Shown here one piece after another: positions 62,060 through 64,000 of a stretch of DNA of 64,000 bases (position 1 is the first letter of the stretch; each line of letters opens with the position of its first letter). A program made the translations under genes and the position numbers. The stretch spans positions 1 to 64,000 of the forward strand of contig SEEM01000001.1 in NCBI GenBank assembly GCA_004144595.1, in the 5' to 3' direction. The notes beneath the pieces are model-generated. The model worked only from the letters and a program-made list of their open reading frames with translations. It did no database searches and had not been told where the DNA came from. Source of the stretch: Hyphomicrobiales bacterium (GTDB taxonomy: Bacteria > Pseudomonadota > Alphaproteobacteria > Rhizobiales > Beijerinckiaceae).

Positions 62060-63112
62060 CTATTCTCCGTCCTCGTCGCCGCCGAACAATCCGAACTGCG
62101 CCGTCTCGCGCGAAGGCTCGGGCATACCGAGATGGCGGAAGGCGTGGGGCGTGAGCAGGCGCCCGCGCGGGGTGCGCTGGATGAAGCCCTGCTGCAGCAG
62201 AAAGGGCTCGATGATTTCCTCGATCGCGTCGCGGGGCTCGGAGAGCGAGGCGGCGATAGTCTCGATCCCGACCGGGCCGCCGCCGAAATTGATCGCGACG
62301 GTGGTGAGATAACGTCGGTCCATCTGGTCGAGGCCGATGGCGTCGACGTCGAGCAGCGAGAGTGCCTTGTCGGCGACCTTGCGGGTGACGATCGGGTCGC
62401 CGTCGACGATGGCGAAGTCGCGCACGCGGCGGAGCAGGCGCCCGGCGATGCGCGGCGTCCCGCGGGAGCGTTTGGCGATCTCGTTGGCGCCGTCGTCGGA
62501 CATCGGCACGCCGAGCACGCGGGCACCGCGGGCGACGATGCCCTGCAGTTCCTCGACCGTGTAGAACTGCAGGCGGATCGGGATGCCGAAGCGGTCGCGC
62601 AGCGGCGTGGTCAACAGGCCGGCGCGGGTGGTGGCGCCGACGAGCGTGAACTTGGGCAGGTCGATCTTCACCGAGCGTGCGGCCGGGCCTTCGCCGATGA
62701 TCAGGTCGAGCTGGTAGTCCTCCATCGCGGGATAGAGGATTTCCTCGACCGCCGGGTTGAGGCGGTGGATTTCGTCGATAAAGAGAACGTCCCGCTCTTC
62801 GAGATTGGTGAGCTGGGCGGCGAGGTCGCCGGCCTTCGCGATGACCGGGCCGGAGGTCGAGCGGAAATTGACGCCGAGCTCGCGCGACACGATCTGCGCC
62901 AGCGTCGTCTTGCCCAGGCCGGGCGGGCCGACGAAGAGGACATGGTCGAGCGCGTCGCCACGGCTCTTGGCAGCGTTGATGAAAACCTGGAGATTGGCCC
63001 GCGCCGCCGCCTGGCCAGTGAAATCGGACAGCGACAGCGGACGCAGCGAGGTTTCGCTGTCGTCGTCGCGGCGTTCGGCCGTCATCAGGCCGGAGCGTTT
63101 GGGTTCGCTCAC
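62060..63112 (-). CDS. ruvB: Holliday junction branch migration helicase RuvB
   Basis: 350-aa AAA+ motor. Walker [10 protein letters not shown], Walker B LFIDEIH, sensor and Arg-finger region [18 protein letters not shown], and a C-terminal winged helix ([15 protein letters not shown]). The GTG at 63112 is preferred (GGAG 8 nt upstream, GTGA overlap with the GNAT stop, family length of about 350). Confidence 0.95.
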   Translation of the reverse strand: MSEPKRSGLMTAERRDDDSETSLRPLSLSDFTGQAAARANLQVFINAAKSRGDALDHVLFVGPPGLGKTTLAQIVSRELGVNFRSTSGPVIAKAGDLAAQLTNLEERDVLFIDEIHRLNPAVEEILYPAMEDYQLDLIIGEGPAARSVKIDLPKFTLVGATTRAGLLTTPLRDRFGIPIRLQFYTVEELQGIVARGARVLGVPMSDDGANEIAKRSRGTPRIAGRLLRRVRDFAIVDGDPIVTRKVADKALSLLDVDAIGLDQMDRRYLTTVAINFGGGPVGIETIAASLSEPRDAIEEIIEPFLLQQGFIQRTPRGRLLTPHAFRHLGMPEPSRETAQFGLFGGDEDGE

Positions 63113-63600
63113 AGCACGATCTCCAGCTCGATGGCGTCGTGGATCGGAATGTCCTTGTACCCCGTCTTGATGATATCCGGCTCGACCGAGCGATAGGCGT
63201 CGATCGCCTCGAGATAAAGCCCCGAGAGGCGGAAGCCGTAGCGCTGGTAGAAGGTCATGCCCGGCATGTTGTCGTTGGTCAGCATCGCCTTCAGCCTTTT
63301 GGCGCCGGCCTTGCGGGCTCCGAACACGACGGCGTCGAGCATCCGGGTGGCGATGCCTTCGCCCGGCTTCAGCGAGTGGAGCGCGCAGAGATAGGCGCTG
63401 TCGCCCCTGATCGTCCAACTTGCCAGCGCGGCGGTCTTGCCCGCGTTGTCGAACAGGCCGAGCGCGTCGATCTCCGCGACGTCGTAGACGTGCAGATCGA
63501 TCATCATGCGCTGCGAGCCCCAACTCGCCAGCATGATGCGGCAGAGTTCGGTCTTGTCGGTGACGACGCGCAATTGAAGCTCGTCGGGCGCTTCGCTCAC
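63109..63600 (-). CDS. GNAT-family N-acetyltransferase
   Basis: 163-aa acetyltransferase. The acetyl-CoA motif region is [20 protein letters not shown] and [20 protein letters not shown]. The Q/RxxGxG/A segment is weak (PGEGIA). Translationally coupled at both ends (ATGA with ruvA at 63597-63600, GTGA with ruvB). Substrate unknown; could be a protein or small molecule involved in replication stress. Confidence 0.8.
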   Translation of the reverse strand: MSEAPDELQLRVVTDKTELCRIMLASWGSQRMMIDLHVYDVAEIDALGLFDNAGKTAALASWTIRGDSAYLCALHSLKPGEGIATRMLDAVVFGARKAGAKRLKAMLTNDNMPGMTFYQRYGFRLSGLYLEAIDAYRSVEPDIIKTGYKDIPIHDAIELEIVL

Positions 63601-64000
63601 TTGGCCAGTTCCTTCAGGCCCAGCTTGATGAGCTGGGCCGTGCCGGCACCATCGCCGGCGGCCCTGGCGGCAGCCGCCACGGCGGCGACCGCCTGGGCCT
63701 GAGGATAGCCGAGATTGGCGAGGGCGGACACGGCATCGGCGATCGGCTGCGGCAGCTTTCGATCCTCCAGCGCGCCCGCGAGCTGGGCGACGCCCGGATC
63801 GATATGGCCGAAGGCCGGGGCCTTGTCCTTGAGCTCGGCGCAGAGGCGCTGGGCGAGCTTGGGGCCGACGCCGGGGGCGCGCGCGATCGCCGCCTTGTCG
63901 TTGGTGGCGATGGCGGTGGCGAGCCCACCGGGATCGAGCGTCGAAAGGATCGCGAGCGCGACCTTGGCGCCGACGCCCTGCACGACCTGCATCAGGCGGA
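63597..64000 (-). CDS. ruvA: Holliday junction branch migration protein RuvA, N-terminal part cut by window edge
   Basis: C-terminal 133 codons of Ruv[21 protein letters not shown] and [20 protein letters not shown] are the two helix-hairpin-helix motifs, and [20 protein letters not shown] is domain III that contacts RuvB. The N-terminal OB fold lies beyond 64000. Its stop overlaps the GNAT start. Confidence 0.93.
   Translation of the reverse strand, partial: RLMQVVQGVGAKVALAILSTLDPGGLATAIATNDKAAIARAPGVGPKLAQRLCAELKDKAPAFGHIDPGVAQLAGALEDRKLPQPIADAVSALANLGYPQAQAVAAVAAAARAAGDGAGTAQLIKLGLKELAK

Overview
The window is a GC-rich chromosomal segment of an alphaproteobacterium of the order Rhizobiales (Hyphomicrobiales). 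Markers that support this are RcdA (DUF1465), a TrcR-type DUF1013 regulator, DUF1192, DUF4164, a three-gene PntAA/PntAB/PntB transhydrogenase, an RpiR-type IolR with a GGAA-N6-TTCC operator, and the ruvAB/ybgC/tolQRAB/pal neighbourhood. The overall flavour (many AMP-forming CoA ligases, TRAP uptake, BKACE, GTCATTCTCGGG-type intergenic palindromes) suggests something like Bosea or a close relative; that genus call is inference only. No rRNA, tRNA, CRISPR array, prophage or insertion sequence was recognised.
Layout. (1) 1-1674: end of an inositol-catabolic locus, iolC (cut by the window edge) behind iolR. (2) 1924-13335: an accessory carboxylate-catabolism region: SDR dehydrogenase, TRAP transporter (DctP plus fused DctQM), IclR regulator, two CoA ligases, a double PPC/DUF296 protein, a beta-keto acid cleavage enzyme (BKACE) and peptidase T. 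(3) 13615-21034: ABC1 kinase, an enlarged CoxIV-like membrane protein, the proton-translocating transhydrogenase pntAA-pntAB-pntB, a PilZ protein, a Bem46-like hydrolase and a TPR lipoprotein. (4) 21361-25116: rpsU, purK-purE, two divergent YdcH/DUF465 genes, GlsB/YeaQ and YidB small proteins. (5) 25227-33642: fatty-acid-type CoA ligase, TauE/SafE exporter, propionyl-CoA synthetase, trcR, a quinone oxidoreductase, DUF1192, a candidate small RNA, rcdA and rpmE. (6) 33910-43847: MsbA-like ABC exporter, a MotA/TolQ-like plus MotB/OmpA-like stator pair, an inositol-monophosphatase-family enzyme, a benE - ThiE-like - Sel1 operon and a Tat-exported PhoX phosphatase. (7) 43958-50638: a carbon-metabolism cluster tkt-gap-(two small genes)-pgk-fba, all on the minus strand. 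(8) 50961-64000: DUF4164, zapA, then the envelope/recombination region pal, tolB-tolA-tolR-tolQ, ybgC, ruvB, GNAT, ruvA, interrupted by a class II aldolase, a cold-shock gene, small unknowns and a TetR regulator.
How it works together. Region 2 reads as one route: TRAP uptake of an organic acid, CoA activation by ligases, oxidation by the SDR, cleavage by BKACE, with an IclR regulator whose likely 13-bp operators flank the divergent promoters. Regions 6 and 8 carry two different proton-driven envelope motors (Tol-Pal and an uncharacterised MotA/B-like pair). Gene boundaries are often 4-nt overlaps (ATGA/GTGA), so several units are translationally coupled. Many gaps hold palindromic elements from at least three dispersed families. 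The sequence was read by eye; family assignments rest on recognised motifs and overall resemblance, not on database searches.
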